From contig JAFSAU010000051.1 in the NCBI GenBank assembly GCA_017442155.1, positions 51,598 to 115,597 of the forward strand: a DNA stretch of 64,000 bases, given 5' to 3'. Below, piece by piece: positions 7,328 to 15,795 of the stretch (the stretch's first letter is position 1; each line of letters begins with the position of its first letter). The notes below the pieces were generated by a model. That model saw only the letters and a list, made by a program, of their open reading frames with translations. It did not search any database and was not told where the DNA came from. This DNA comes from Clostridia bacterium (lineage in GTDB: Bacteria > Bacillota > Clostridia > UMGS1883 > UMGS1540). The translations under genes were made by a program, and so were the position numbers.

Positions 7328-9352
7328 ATGTTTTCTGTAAAAAAAATAATTTTTAAAAGTGTTATATGGATTTTGATTTTTTCAATTTCATTGTCGGTTA
7401 TGCCAATCCATTCGCTTGCCATAACAAGGTCTATAGGTACAATTTTATCTTTGCCGGATGAAAGGCTTATACAAAAAGTGTATGTTTTTTCACCCGACAA
7501 AGAGTTTTTGAAGATTCTCGAAGAGTTTTACGGGGAAACAGAAACGGCACTGGTCCGTATGGATACCGAGAAATACGATTCCTTTGCCATCTGCACTTTT
7601 GCAGGCAACCTGAAAAAGACACTTGAAAAAGCGCAGGAAAATGCAAAAACCTATACAGGTGATTCAATCTATTTGGGCGATATTCTTGACATCATTGACG
7701 ATTACATCGTTTTGCTTGATAAAATTTTAATCAAGGCTAAAGGTCTTGACCCCGACAATATGGGAACGCCCGGTTTTCATAACTTTGATTTCAGCAGGGA
7801 GAATGTAGGATTTACAGATGTTCCTGAAGGAATATGGTATGAAGAGGATGTTAAAAGGCTTGCTTCAGCAGGAATTTTTAAAGGAACGGGAAACAATCAG
7901 TTTTCGCCCGATGCTGTTTTGACCAAAGCAGAGGCAATGGCACTCACCTCCAGAATTAATGCAATATATAACGGACGGCTTTACGATTATGAAAAATTTA
8001 TGGAAAAGGGTGGAGAAAACTGGAAGCAGGCCGTATATGATTACTGTGAAAAATATGACATTTCACTTTGTATGCCCAGAGAGTTTGATGAGGTTTGCAG
8101 CAGAAATGATGTGGCGCGTTTAATTCTGGGCGCACTGCCGAAAGATACATTTACCTTTAAAAATTCTACCTTTGATATCCCTGACCACAGCGAAAGAAAG
8201 CACTTTGTAGCACAGGAAACGCTTTTATTGTTCGTGTATGGAATTTGTATGGGAACAGGAACGGCTTTAGACGGTAAAGGGGAATTAACCCGTGCGCAGG
8301 CGGCGGCTCTTATATACCGCACGGCAAACCCCGAGGCAAGAATTACACTTCGTGATTATTTGTATATTCCTGATAAGCTTATAACAAAATATCCCGAAAG
8401 CTATTCTTATATGAAAGCCGATAACAGCCAAAAAGAATATAAAAGAGTATATCAGATTTTCGGAACAAAGTGGAATGAGGGAATGAGAGATTTAACAGGG
8501 AATGTTAATACTCTGCCTACAGGCAATGCTTATTGGAGTTATAAATACGGTGCAGGTCATATTTACTTTACAGCCAATCAGGAACAGTATGATTTTGTTA
8601 CAGATACTGCCATAGAAGCATTTGCGTATGCCAACGACCCCCTTAATTGGAAAAAAGATGATTATTATTGGGTGGTAACGCATTATAATAAGGACAAGAA
8701 AGAGGTTCCTGCCATCCAAAGCTATGCAAAAGGGGAAATCAGCTATGAGGAAATGGTTGAAATATACTTTGGGAAAGGTTCAAGAGGAAAACCCGAAGAA
8801 AAGAGAAAACGCATCGACAAGGTGAAGGAAATGTTTGGGTTTACTTCGGATGCGGACTATTTTAATCTGATGCGCGTGTTTGAAACTGTAAATCTCATGT
8901 GGGCTTATCTTGGTGACGTTGCGAGCAAAAATGCAGTTCCGAATGCAATAGAGTATTCGGCAAAAACCGGTAGTGGTAGTTTAACGCACGCCGGAGGGGG
9001 GTATCAGCAAAACGAATCCTATTATTATCTTACAAAGGGTATGCCCATTGACTGTGACGGAGAATCGACAATCAATATGCTTATATATGATACGCTCGGG
9101 TTTTCAACCAGAATGATGGCGGCGGATTATGTAAACCATGCAATTCCTGAATTCTATATAGGAGACAGATGGTTTTGCGTTGGCGATGGAAAAATAGGCG
9201 TTCAGTTTACGCACGAAGAGCTTCTTTACGACATTGCAACAATGAATCCCGAAACACGTGACAATTCTACTACAAACAATCTTTATGTACAGGGAGCGGC
9301 GACAGATATTCACGTTTCTATAAGTCCGAATCATACAGGATTTCATGAATAA
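7328..9352 (+). CDS. SLH-domain surface protein with C-terminal transglutaminase-like triad
   Basis: A 674-residue exported protein. Residues 1-32 form a signal peptide (KKIIFKSVIWILIFSISLSV). From about 160 to 345 there are S-layer-homology repeats, for example FTDVPEGIWYEEDVKRLASAGIFKGTG.. and ELTRAQAAALIYRTA, which bind pyruvylated wall polymer. The C-terminal part contains DCDGES, then NHAIPEF, then VGDGK, with Cys576, His604 and Asp620 spaced like the Cys-His-Asp triad of transglutaminase-like cysteine proteases. The function is inferred as a wall-attached peptidase or peptide cross-linking enzyme. GGAGG precedes the ATG at 7328. The gene is visibly more AT-rich than its neighbours, and no clear promoter is seen in the 80 bases upstream. 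Confidence 0.8.
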   Translation: MFSVKKIIFKSVIWILIFSISLSVMPIHSLAITRSIGTILSLPDERLIQKVYVFSPDKEFLKILEEFYGETETALVRMDTEKYDSFAICTFAGNLKKTLEKAQENAKTYTGDSIYLGDILDIIDDYIVLLDKILIKAKGLDPDNMGTPGFHNFDFSRENVGFTDVPEGIWYEEDVKRLASAGIFKGTGNNQFSPDAVLTKAEAMALTSRINAIYNGRLYDYEKFMEKGGENWKQAVYDYCEKYDISLCMPREFDEVCSRNDVARLILGALPKDTFTFKNSTFDIPDHSERKHFVAQETLLLFVYGICMGTGTALDGKGELTRAQAAALIYRTANPEARITLRDYLYIPDKLITKYPESYSYMKADNSQKEYKRVYQIFGTKWNEGMRDLTGNVNTLPTGNAYWSYKYGAGHIYFTANQEQYDFVTDTAIEAFAYANDPLNWKKDDYYWVVTHYNKDKKEVPAIQSYAKGEISYEEMVEIYFGKGSRGKPEEKRKRIDKVKEMFGFTSDADYFNLMRVFETVNLMWAYLGDVASKNAVPNAIEYSAKTGSGSLTHAGGGYQQNESYYYLTKGMPIDCDGESTINMLIYDTLGFSTRMMAADYVNHAIPEFYIGDRWFCVGDGKIGVQFTHEELLYDIATMNPETRDNSTTNNLYVQGAATDIHVSISPNHTGFHE

Positions 9353-9443
9353 TATGATAAGGAGCAGTATAACAAATTAAAGTAACGGCGGAGTTAAAAA
9401 ATTATTCCACAGATAATAAAGTTATAGGGGTTTTTAAAAAAAC

Positions 9444-9472
9444 TTGCAAAGGAAAACAGAATTTGATATAAT
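9444..9472 (+). promoter_or_regulatory. Promoter of the Asp23-mscL-nnr genes
   Basis: TTGCAA (9444-9449), 17-base spacer, TATAAT (9467-9472), about 35 bases ahead of the Asp23-family start. Confidence 0.85.
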
Positions 9473-9506
9473 AAATATAATACTTCTGGAAAGGATGGAA
9501 AAAAGA

Positions 9507-9905
9507 ATGGACGAAATCAAAATGCCGGAAACCGGCAACGTAAAAATTTCAGATGACGTCGTGCAGATTATCGCCGGCATTGCCGCAGGCGAGGTGGACG
9601 GCGTACAGGCTATGGGCAGCTCCTTTTCCGGCGGGATTGCTGAGCTTCTCGGCGGTAAAAAACCCGTTTCCCGTGGTGTGAAGGTGGATGTGCAGGAAAA
9701 CACAGCGGCCATTGATATTCATGTGGTGGTGCGGTACGGTGTACGGATTCCCGATGTAGCCTGGAGCATCCAGGAAAAGGTGAAAGAAGCTGTGGAAACC
9801 ATGACGGGGCTGGAGGTCCTGCGGGTAAATATTCATATCGACGGTATCAGCATCGAAAAGGAAGCTCCGGCGGCAGAAGAGGTTGCGGAAGAAACGGAAG
9901 AATAA
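9507..9905 (+). CDS. Asp23/Gls24 family envelope stress protein
   Basis: A 132-residue DUF322/Asp23-family protein, small and soluble, linked to envelope stress and membrane association in Firmicutes. The core reads [24 protein letters not shown], then [38 protein letters not shown] and [15 protein letters not shown], the usual family blocks, with an acidic Ala/Glu tail. The ATG at 9507 is preferred because GGAAAGGA lies about 11 bases upstream; two earlier in-frame ATGs overlap the promoter or the ribosome site. It is followed 13 bases later by mscL. Confidence 0.9.
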   Translation: MDEIKMPETGNVKISDDVVQIIAGIAAGEVDGVQAMGSSFSGGIAELLGGKKPVSRGVKVDVQENTAAIDIHVVVRYGVRIPDVAWSIQEKVKEAVETMTGLEVLRVNIHIDGISIEKEAPAAEEVAEETEE

Positions 9906-9918
9906 AGGAGACGGACAA

Positions 9919-10335
9919 ATGAAAAAGTTCTTGCATGAATTTAAAGAGTTTATTATGCGCGGCAACGTGGTGGATCTTGCCGTCGGCGTTATCATCGGTG
10001 CGGCGTTCAAGGCCATTGTGGATTCGCTGGTAAAAGATGTGGTGTCCCCTGCTATCGGAATTTTTGCAAAGCAGGATTTTTCCTCGCTTGTCCTCAGAGT
10101 GCGGGGCGTGGAAATTCGTTATGGGGCTTTTATTACTGCGGTTATCAATTTCCTTATCATGGCCTTTGTTATCTTCCTGCTCGTAAAGACAATTAACGCT
10201 ATTGCGAGGATTGGTAAGAAGAAGGAAGAACCGAAGGAAGAGAAACCCACTACAAAGAAATGTACTTACTGCTGCAGCGAGATTGCCATCGAGGCCACCC
10301 GCTGTCCGCACTGTACCTCCCTTTTGGAGGAATAA
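9919..10335 (+). CDS. mscL: Large-conductance mechanosensitive channel with C-terminal zinc ribbon
   Basis: A 138-residue stretch-activated channel that releases osmolytes on hypo-osmotic shock. MscL signatures are the N-terminal amphipathic helix [29 protein letters not shown] (TM1) and TM2 around [19 protein letters not shown]. After the charged [14 protein letters not shown] linker, where E. coli has its helical bundle, this protein ends in a [18 protein letters not shown] zinc ribbon (two CxxC pairs). The start follows AAAGGAGA. A longer frame beginning at 9883 overlaps the previous gene and was rejected. Confidence 0.93.
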   Translation: MKKFLHEFKEFIMRGNVVDLAVGVIIGAAFKAIVDSLVKDVVSPAIGIFAKQDFSSLVLRVRGVEIRYGAFITAVINFLIMAFVIFLLVKTINAIARIGKKKEEPKEEKPTTKKCTYCCSEIAIEATRCPHCTSLLEE

Positions 10336-10349
10336 GAAAGGAGGCCCAT

Positions 10350-11801
10350 ATGCTTCCCCTGCTTACTTGTGAACAAATGCGCGCACATGACCGCGCAGCG
10401 ATTGCGGCCGGAATTCCCGGCCGCGTTCTTATGGAAAATGCCGCTACAGCCACCTTGCACGTTGTCCGGTCGGAGAAGCCGGCATACGTAGCTGTGTTTT
10501 GCGGCAAGGGGAATAACGCCGGTGACGGGTTTGCCCTGGCCCGCCGGCTTCACGTATCCGGCACGGCGGCAGAAATTGTGCTGTGTGCTTCTGCCGACAC
10601 GCTTTCCGGGGATGCGGCAGAAAACTTTAAGGCGGCATGTTCCTTCGGTGTGCCGGTAAGCCCGTTTGCGGCGTTTCGCACCCGTGGGGCACTTCCCCAT
10701 GGAACGCTTATGGTGGATGCCCTTCTCGGCACGGGCCTTCGCGGCACTGTGACAGGAGAGCTGGCAGAGGCTATCGGATTTATCAACGAAAGCGGATGTC
10801 CTGTGATTTCCCTCGACATTCCCAGCGGCATCTGCGGCGACACGGGAAAGGTCTTTGGCACCGCGGTACGGGCGGACAAAACGGTGACTTTCGGCCACAG
10901 GAAGCTGGGACTGTATTCGCCCCTGTCGGCAGATTTTGTGGGCGAGGTCATTTGGGATGACATTTCCCTGCCCGTCCCCGGCGGCATTTCCCGCTTTCTC
11001 CTCGAAAAAAAGGATATCCACCTTCCGGAATTGTCCCGCGCCGCCCACAAGGGGACACGGGGGCACGCCGTGGTTATCGGAGGCAGTACGGGCATGGCCG
11101 GAAGCATAACAATGGCCGCAAAAAGTGCGGAATACGGCGGTGCAGGGCTTGTAACGGCCATGGTGCCAGCTGCGCTTCTGCCGGTGATGATGACCCGCCT
11201 CTGGGGCAGTATGTGTGCAGATATGGAGGGCGAAATTCCGGCAAAAGCCAACGCGGTTTTAGTCGGACCCGGTCTCGGCAGGGAAGAAACGGGAAGACGG
11301 GCACTTCTGAAAGCCGCGGATTCCGGGCGCGACACCCTTGTCATCGACGCGGATGGGCTGTACCATTTGGCAGAAAACAAAGAAATTCTGCACAGGGCGG
11401 CACGGCAGATCATTCTCACGCCGCATCTTGGCGAAATGTCCCGTCTCTGTGGCCTTTCTCCCGAAGAAATTGCGGAAAACCGGGTGGAAGTTGCAGAGAA
11501 TTTTGCCGCAGAATGGAATGTAACGCTGGTACTGAAGGGCGCATACACGGTAGTAGCAAACCCAAACGGCAGAACATATATTAATATGACAGGCAATGCA
11601 GGTATGTCAAAGGGCGGCAGCGGCGATATTCTGGCCGGCCTTATCTGCGGCCTTGCCGCTCTGGGGACAGAAGAACCGGCGGCGACAGGCGTTTTTCTGC
11701 ACGGGATGGCAGGCGATATGGCCGCCGAAGAGTATTCGACCCTTGCACTTACGGCGGAAACGCTGGTGAATTTTCTTCCGAAAGCAATAAAATGTATGTA
11801 A
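10350..11801 (+). CDS. nnr: Bifunctional NAD(P)H-hydrate epimerase / ADP-dependent NAD(P)H-hydrate dehydratase
   Basis: Repairs damaged hydrated NAD(P)H. The 483-residue protein fuses two domains. The N-terminal YjeF_N epimerase (about 1-205) has GKGNNAGDGFALARRL, DALLGTGL and SLDIPSGICGDTG. The C-terminal ribokinase-like dehydratase (about 220-483) has GGSTGMAGSITMAAKSA, VIDADGL, TPHLGEM and GNAGMSKGGSGDILAGL. The start at 10350 follows AAAGGAGG, 14 bases after mscL. In many Firmicutes nnr is followed by alr and then mazEF; here mazEF follows directly after a new promoter and no alr is present. Confidence 0.96.
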   Translation: MLPLLTCEQMRAHDRAAIAAGIPGRVLMENAATATLHVVRSEKPAYVAVFCGKGNNAGDGFALARRLHVSGTAAEIVLCASADTLSGDAAENFKAACSFGVPVSPFAAFRTRGALPHGTLMVDALLGTGLRGTVTGELAEAIGFINESGCPVISLDIPSGICGDTGKVFGTAVRADKTVTFGHRKLGLYSPLSADFVGEVIWDDISLPVPGGISRFLLEKKDIHLPELSRAAHKGTRGHAVVIGGSTGMAGSITMAAKSAEYGGAGLVTAMVPAALLPVMMTRLWGSMCADMEGEIPAKANAVLVGPGLGREETGRRALLKAADSGRDTLVIDADGLYHLAENKEILHRAARQIILTPHLGEMSRLCGLSPEEIAENRVEVAENFAAEWNVTLVLKGAYTVVANPNGRTYINMTGNAGMSKGGSGDILAGLICGLAALGTEEPAATGVFLHGMAGDMAAEEYSTLALTAETLVNFLPKAIKCM

Positions 11802-11854
11802 ATCTCATTTTTTGTACAGAATAATACCGTAGCCAGAGTAACCAGAAATTACAT

Positions 11855-11883
11855 TTGACTTTGCCTGCGGGAAGCTTTATAAT
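11855..11883 (+). promoter_or_regulatory. Promoter of the mazEF genes
   Basis: TTGACT (11855-11860), 17-base spacer, TATAAT (11878-11883), in the 120-base gap after nnr. Confidence 0.85.
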
Positions 11884-11922
11884 AAGTATGAAGGCTATTG
11901 TACGAATGGAGGCTTGGTTACG

Positions 11923-12189
11923 TTGGCAGAGCACAAAAAAATATTGGTCAGCCTGCCCAAAGCATTTCTGGCGGAGATTGACAGCTTTCTGCTTTCGGAG
12001 AGTGTAAGCAGAAGTGAATTTGTCCGCCGGGCACTGCAGTTTTATCTGGAGGAAAAACGGCGGGAGAAAATCCGTCTCCAAATGGAACAGGGCTACCGCG
12101 AAATGGGCGAAATAAACCTGGAGATTGCCTGTGCCTGTTTCCACGCTGATACCGAAACTACGCTAAGGTATGAGGAGAATTTAGGGTGA
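11923..12189 (+). CDS. mazE: Ribbon-helix-helix antitoxin (MazE/EndoAI type)
   Basis: An 88-residue CopG-like protein: [38 protein letters not shown] is a ribbon-helix-helix fold, followed by a helical tail that would wrap the toxin. The start is taken as TTG at 11923 because GGAGG (11908-11912) is 10 bases upstream; an earlier TTG at 11914 is only one base from that site. The stop overlaps the mazF start (GTGA). In Firmicutes this pair autoregulates its own promoter. Pairing with MazF makes the assignment secure even though RHH antitoxins are poorly conserved. Confidence 0.9.
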   Translation: MAEHKKILVSLPKAFLAEIDSFLLSESVSRSEFVRRALQFYLEEKRREKIRLQMEQGYREMGEINLEIACACFHADTETTLRYEENLG

Positions 12190-12536
12190 TTGTAAAAAGA
12201 GGCGATATTTATTACGCGGACCTCAGTCCCGTAATTGGGTCGGAGCAGGGAGGCGTGCGCCCCGTTCTGGTGATACAGAATGACGTGGGCAACCGCTACA
12301 GCCCGACTGTGATAGCCGCGGCAATTACGAGTCAGATAAACAAGGCAAAAATGCCCACACACATTGAAATCGACGCCGAAAACTGCGGGCTTTCCCGCGA
12401 TTCGGTGGTGCTTTTGGAGCAGGTACGGACGATAGACAAAAGAAGACTGAAAGAAAAAATCGGACATCTGGAGGGAGATATGATGCGCCGCGTGAATACC
12501 GCGCTAGAAATCAGCTTCGGTTTGTCCGGCATTTGA
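12186..12536 (+). CDS. mazF: MazF/NdoA-type mRNA interferase toxin
   Basis: A 116-residue sequence-specific endoribonuclease of the PemK/MazF fold. The signature [32 protein letters not shown] contains the conserved Arg-Pro segment, followed by [18 protein letters not shown] and [20 protein letters not shown]. The GTG start at 12186 overlaps the antitoxin stop by 4 bases, so translation is coupled. The active-site region looks intact. It is very close in sequence to the B. subtilis type and is expected to cleave at a short U-rich motif, though the specificity cannot be read here. Confidence 0.95.
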   Translation: MIVKRGDIYYADLSPVIGSEQGGVRPVLVIQNDVGNRYSPTVIAAAITSQINKAKMPTHIEIDAENCGLSRDSVVLLEQVRTIDKRRLKEKIGHLEGDMMRRVNTALEISFGLSGI

Positions 12537-12547
12537 AGGAGTGCCAC

Positions 12548-13339
12548 ATGACACTGTTCGGGTATACACTGCGCTTTCTGCGCGGCAGGAATAAGCTGAC
12601 GCTTTCGGAGCTTTCCCGGGAGCTTGACCTGGGAATTACAACACTGGAAAATATAGAGGACGGTTACATAGAGCCGGAAGAGGATGCGGCCCGGCGGATT
12701 GCAGACTATTTCGGTGTAACCGTATCCTATATGAAAGGCAGTGCGGAGCTGCACCTTGTAAAAAGCGACGAGACAGAAGCGATGCACACGCCCCAGCGGT
12801 TTGTGCGGCTGCGCCCCGTGGTGTTGCCGTTTTCGGATGCAGAGAGGGAGCTTCGGCAGGGCGGACCGCCCACCGAGATTATACTGCCGCTTCCGGCAGG
12901 GGACCGCAGTGACTATGTGGCCGTCCGGGCGACGGACAATTCCATGATCCGTTACCGTGTTATGGCCGGTGATACGCTTGTTGTGCGGCGGGACCCGCTG
13001 CAAATCCGGGACGGTGATCTGGTCCTTCTCTGCACGGAGAGCGGGCAGACTATGCTGCGCCTCTATTATTGCCAGGGGGAGGATGCGCTTCTCCGGAGCG
13101 ATGAGGACGATTTGCTACCGCCTCTCCGGCTGTCCGAGTGTGATAAATCACTGCGGCTGATAGGAACGGTGGTACAAATCCGGATTGATGCAGACAGGGA
13201 GTTTGTCCGCCGACAGGCGCAAAACCCGGCACAGCTGCCCGAGGAAATTCTTCCGCCGCCGGACATCGAGACGCTGGAGGGAAGCGGAAGCCTTGCGGCA
13301 TATAAGTTTGATTACGGATTTGAAACGGACCGAAAATAG
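12548..13339 (+). CDS. XRE-type repressor with S24 (LexA/CI-like) C-terminal domain, probably non-cleaving
   Basis: A 263-residue protein. The N-terminal helix-turn-helix (about 5-65) reads GYTLRFLRGRNKLTLSELSRELDLGITTLENIEDGYIEPEE. From about 110 to 215 there is an S24 peptidase-like fold: DYVAVRATDNSMIRYRVMAGDTLVVRRDPLQIRDGDLVLL. The serine of the NSM motif is present, but where LexA has the catalytic Lys (TVKRL) this protein has TMLRL, and no Ala-Gly cleavage site is evident. It is therefore probably a ligand- or partner-sensing repressor rather than a self-cleaving one. The ATG follows AAGGAG and lies 11 bases after mazF, so it is likely co-transcribed with the toxin-antitoxin pair. Confidence 0.8.
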   Translation: MTLFGYTLRFLRGRNKLTLSELSRELDLGITTLENIEDGYIEPEEDAARRIADYFGVTVSYMKGSAELHLVKSDETEAMHTPQRFVRLRPVVLPFSDAERELRQGGPPTEIILPLPAGDRSDYVAVRATDNSMIRYRVMAGDTLVVRRDPLQIRDGDLVLLCTESGQTMLRLYYCQGEDALLRSDEDDLLPPLRLSECDKSLRLIGTVVQIRIDADREFVRRQAQNPAQLPEEILPPPDIETLEGSGSLAAYKFDYGFETDRK

Positions 13340-13350
13340 AAACAAACAAA

Positions 13351-13387
13351 AAAGGTTAATTTACGATGAGGTTGTAAATTAACCTTT
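13351..13387. terminator. Bidirectional terminator between the S24 regulator and trpA
   Basis: Inverted repeat of 14 bp (13351-13364 with 13374-13387, AAAGGTTAATTTAC/GTAAATTAACCTTT). A-rich and T-rich flanks serve both convergent transcripts. Confidence 0.88.
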
Positions 13388-13409
13388 TTATGGTTTCGTA
13401 AAAGTTTTA

Positions 13410-14177
13410 TTATTCCAAAGCAGACAGAGAGGTCTTCGTTTCACGGATATACTCTGCAACAAAACGGGGCGCATCCGCGTTTTGTTTTTCAATAATTCGG
13501 ATGATTTCCGAATCGGTGATAACACCGTCCGATAAAGCAGACATGGCGGCCGCTTGCTCTGCTGTGGTAATGCCGGCACTGATGGCACACGGAACATCTG
13601 TATGCTTCCGTATTTCCGCAATAAGGGAGACAAGCTCTTTTCCGGTGCAGCTTCCGGCTTCCGGAGCGGTAATGCAGATAAACCCCTCTGCTTCCTTTGC
13701 AATCATAGCCGTTCTGTCGGAGGAATTGGAAGCAATTACCGAAAGCAATGCCACGCCTTTGTCGCGGCATACCGGAAGGAACTCTTCCTTTTCCTCAAAG
13801 GGTAAATCGGGAACAAGGAGACCGTCGATTCCAATTTCTTCGCAGGCCGAAATAAAACGTTCCGCACCGTAAGAAAATATCACGTTGGCATATGTCATAA
13901 AAACCATGGGAACGGACACGTCCCGGCGGAGGCTTCTTACCATTTCAAAAATTTTGTCAGTGGTTACACCCTTGTCCAGTGCACGGATGTTGGAGGCCTG
14001 TATTACGGGGCCCTCCGCTGTCGGGTCGGAAAACGGGATGCCGAGTTCGATAAGGTCTGCGCCGTTTTCTGCCGCTGCACGGATAATTTTTTCCGTTGCG
14101 GAAAGCGATGGGTCACCGCAGGTGATGAACGGAATACATGCCTTTCCGTTTTCAAAAGCTTTTCTGATGTTACTCAT
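13410..14177 (-). CDS. trpA: Tryptophan synthase alpha subunit
   Basis: Cleaves indole-3-glycerol phosphate to indole, which is channelled to TrpB. The 255-residue TIM-barrel has the catalytic Glu and Asp in [22 protein letters not shown], and [12 protein letters not shown] further on. The ATG at 14177 ([12 protein letters not shown]) follows AGGGGAAG; a longer frame to 14204 lies within trpB and has no better ribosome site. It overlaps the trpB stop by 8 bases, so the two are coupled. No other trp genes occur here, so tryptophan synthesis is completed by genes elsewhere or the cell salvages indole. Confidence 0.96.
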   Translation of the reverse strand: MSNIRKAFENGKACIPFITCGDPSLSATEKIIRAAAENGADLIELGIPFSDPTAEGPVIQASNIRALDKGVTTDKIFEMVRSLRRDVSVPMVFMTYANVIFSYGAERFISACEEIGIDGLLVPDLPFEEKEEFLPVCRDKGVALLSVIASNSSDRTAMIAKEAEGFICITAPEAGSCTGKELVSLIAEIRKHTDVPCAISAGITTAEQAAAMSALSDGVITDSEIIRIIEKQNADAPRFVAEYIRETKTSLSALE

Positions 14178-15360
14178 AAATTTCTTCCCCTCTGTATCTT
14201 GCAATTTGTGCGCAGTCCTTATCGCCGCGGCCGGATATCGTGATTACAAGAATTTTATCCCGGTCCATTGTCGGTGCGAGCTTCATGGCGTGTGCCACGG
14301 CGTGGGCAGATTCAATGGCGGGAATAATTCCCTCGGTTCTGGACAGATATTCAAAAGCACAGACCGCCTCCTCGTCCGTGACGGGAACATACTGCGCCCG
14401 GCCCATGTCATGGAGATTTGCGTGCTCCGGACCGACACCGGGATAATCCAGTCCCGCGGAAATAGAATATACGGGTGCTATCTGGCCGTATTTGTCCTGG
14501 CAGAAATAGGATTTCATTCCGTGGAATATGCCCACTCTGCCGGTATTTACCGTGGCGGCTGTTTCAAAGGTGTCAATGCCTCTGCCTGCGGCTTCACAGC
14601 CTATCAGGGCAACCGTTTTATCTTCAATGAAGTGATAAAAGCTTCCGATGGCGTTGGAGCCGCCGCCGACACAGGCAAGCACCGCATCGGGAAGCCGACC
14701 CTCCTTCTCCAGTATCTGTTGCCGTATTTCTCTTGAAATCACGGACTGAAAGTCCCGTACAATCGTGGGGAACGGGTGCGGACCCATAACGGAGCCGAGG
14801 CAGTAATGGGTATCGTCTATACGCTTTGTCCATTCACGCATCGCTTCCGATACCGCGTCCTTCAGCGTTGCCGTTCCGGAGGTGACGGGCACAACCTCTG
14901 CACCCAGAAGCTTCATTCTGTAAACGTTCAGTGCCTGCCGCCGGGTGTCCTCTTCCCCCATGAAGACAACACACTCCATACCCATAAGCGTCGCGGCTGT
15001 GGCTGTGGCAACGCCGTGTTGCCCTGCGCCGGTTTCCGCAATCAGACGGGTTTTGCCCATTTTCTTCGCAAGAAGGGCCTGCCCCAATACATTGTTGATT
15101 TTATGGGAGCCGGTGTGGTTTAAGTCCTCGCGTTTCAGATAGATTTTTGCGCCGCCGAGATCCTTCGTCATTTTTTCTGCATAATACAGGCGCGACGGTC
15201 TGCCGGCGTATTCATTAAAAAGCGCGGTCAGCTCCTGATTGAAAGAAGCATCGTCTTTATAATATGCATAGGCTTTTTCAAGCTCTATGACTGCGTTCAT
15301 CAGAATTTCGGGAATATACTGACCACCGTGTATTCCGAATCTTCCTTTTGGATTTGTCAT
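14170..15360 (-). CDS. trpB: Tryptophan synthase beta subunit
   Basis: PLP enzyme joining indole and serine to tryptophan. The 396-residue protein begins [18 protein letters not shown], the family's normal N-terminus. The PLP lysine lies in [22 protein letters not shown], followed by [21 protein letters not shown] sits 9 bases before the ATG at 15360; an ATG nine bases further upstream abuts that site and is not preferred. It is the first gene after the Trp T-box and is co-transcribed with trpA. Confidence 0.97.
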   Translation of the reverse strand: MTNPKGRFGIHGGQYIPEILMNAVIELEKAYAYYKDDASFNQELTALFNEYAGRPSRLYYAEKMTKDLGGAKIYLKREDLNHTGSHKINNVLGQALLAKKMGKTRLIAETGAGQHGVATATAATLMGMECVVFMGEEDTRRQALNVYRMKLLGAEVVPVTSGTATLKDAVSEAMREWTKRIDDTHYCLGSVMGPHPFPTIVRDFQSVISREIRQQILEKEGRLPDAVLACVGGGSNAIGSFYHFIEDKTVALIGCEAAGRGIDTFETAATVNTGRVGIFHGMKSYFCQDKYGQIAPVYSISAGLDYPGVGPEHANLHDMGRAQYVPVTDEEAVCAFEYLSRTEGIIPAIESAHAVAHAMKLAPTMDRDKILVITISGRGDKDCAQIARYRGEEIYE

Positions 15361-15450
15361 TGTGTACATCCTTTCCGCATAGCCGCCGCACGGGGCCGCA
15401 GTTTTTTTATCTTGAAAGCCGTCCGTTTTGGGAAAAGCATTTGCAGGAAC

Positions 15451-15489
15451 AAAAAACGCCCTTGACAGAAGTGCTTTCTGTCAAGGACG
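15451..15489 (-). terminator. Intrinsic terminator of the trp T-box
   Basis: 11-bp stem (15460-15470 with 15476-15486, CCTTGACAGAA/TTCTGTCAAGG), 5-base loop, then CG and six T on the minus strand. Confidence 0.92.
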
Positions 15490-15715
15490 AATAAATCCGA
15501 AAGATTATCCGCGGTGCCACCTTGTTTCACTGCCGGAGCAGTGCCCTTTGCGGAGTACCAACATACCCCTGGCTTCTTACGCGAGCCGGACGTCAGTGCA
15601 TTTGACACTGCCCTCAGCAGTCCATATTACGCAGAGAGCCTTTGTGGAACTCACACCGTAATCCACTCGCTCGGAAAGACCGGCTCTGCCTTTTTTCTGC
15701 CTCAACGGTTTTGGT
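15451..15715 (-). promoter_or_regulatory. T-box riboswitch with Trp specifier, controlling trpBA
   Basis: On the minus strand, a stem I region is followed by the antiterminator T-box block AAGGTGGCACCGCGG (about 15523-15509) and then a terminator. The 3' side of stem I reads GTAATATGGACTGC, placing a TGG (Trp) codon at 15624-15622 in the specifier position. Uncharged tRNA-Trp should stabilise the antiterminator and switch on trpBA. Confidence 0.93.
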
Positions 15716-15723
15716 TATTATTT

Positions 15724-15752
15724 ATTATACTCTCTTTTCAGTGTTTTGTCAA
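15724..15752 (-). promoter_or_regulatory. Promoter of the T-box-trpBA transcript
   Basis: Minus strand TTGACA (15752-15747), 17-base spacer, TATAAT (15729-15724): full consensus. Confidence 0.93.
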
Positions 15753-15795
15753 GAAAAATTTTCTGTTTTCTGTCAGACTACGGAAAAAGAGAGGC

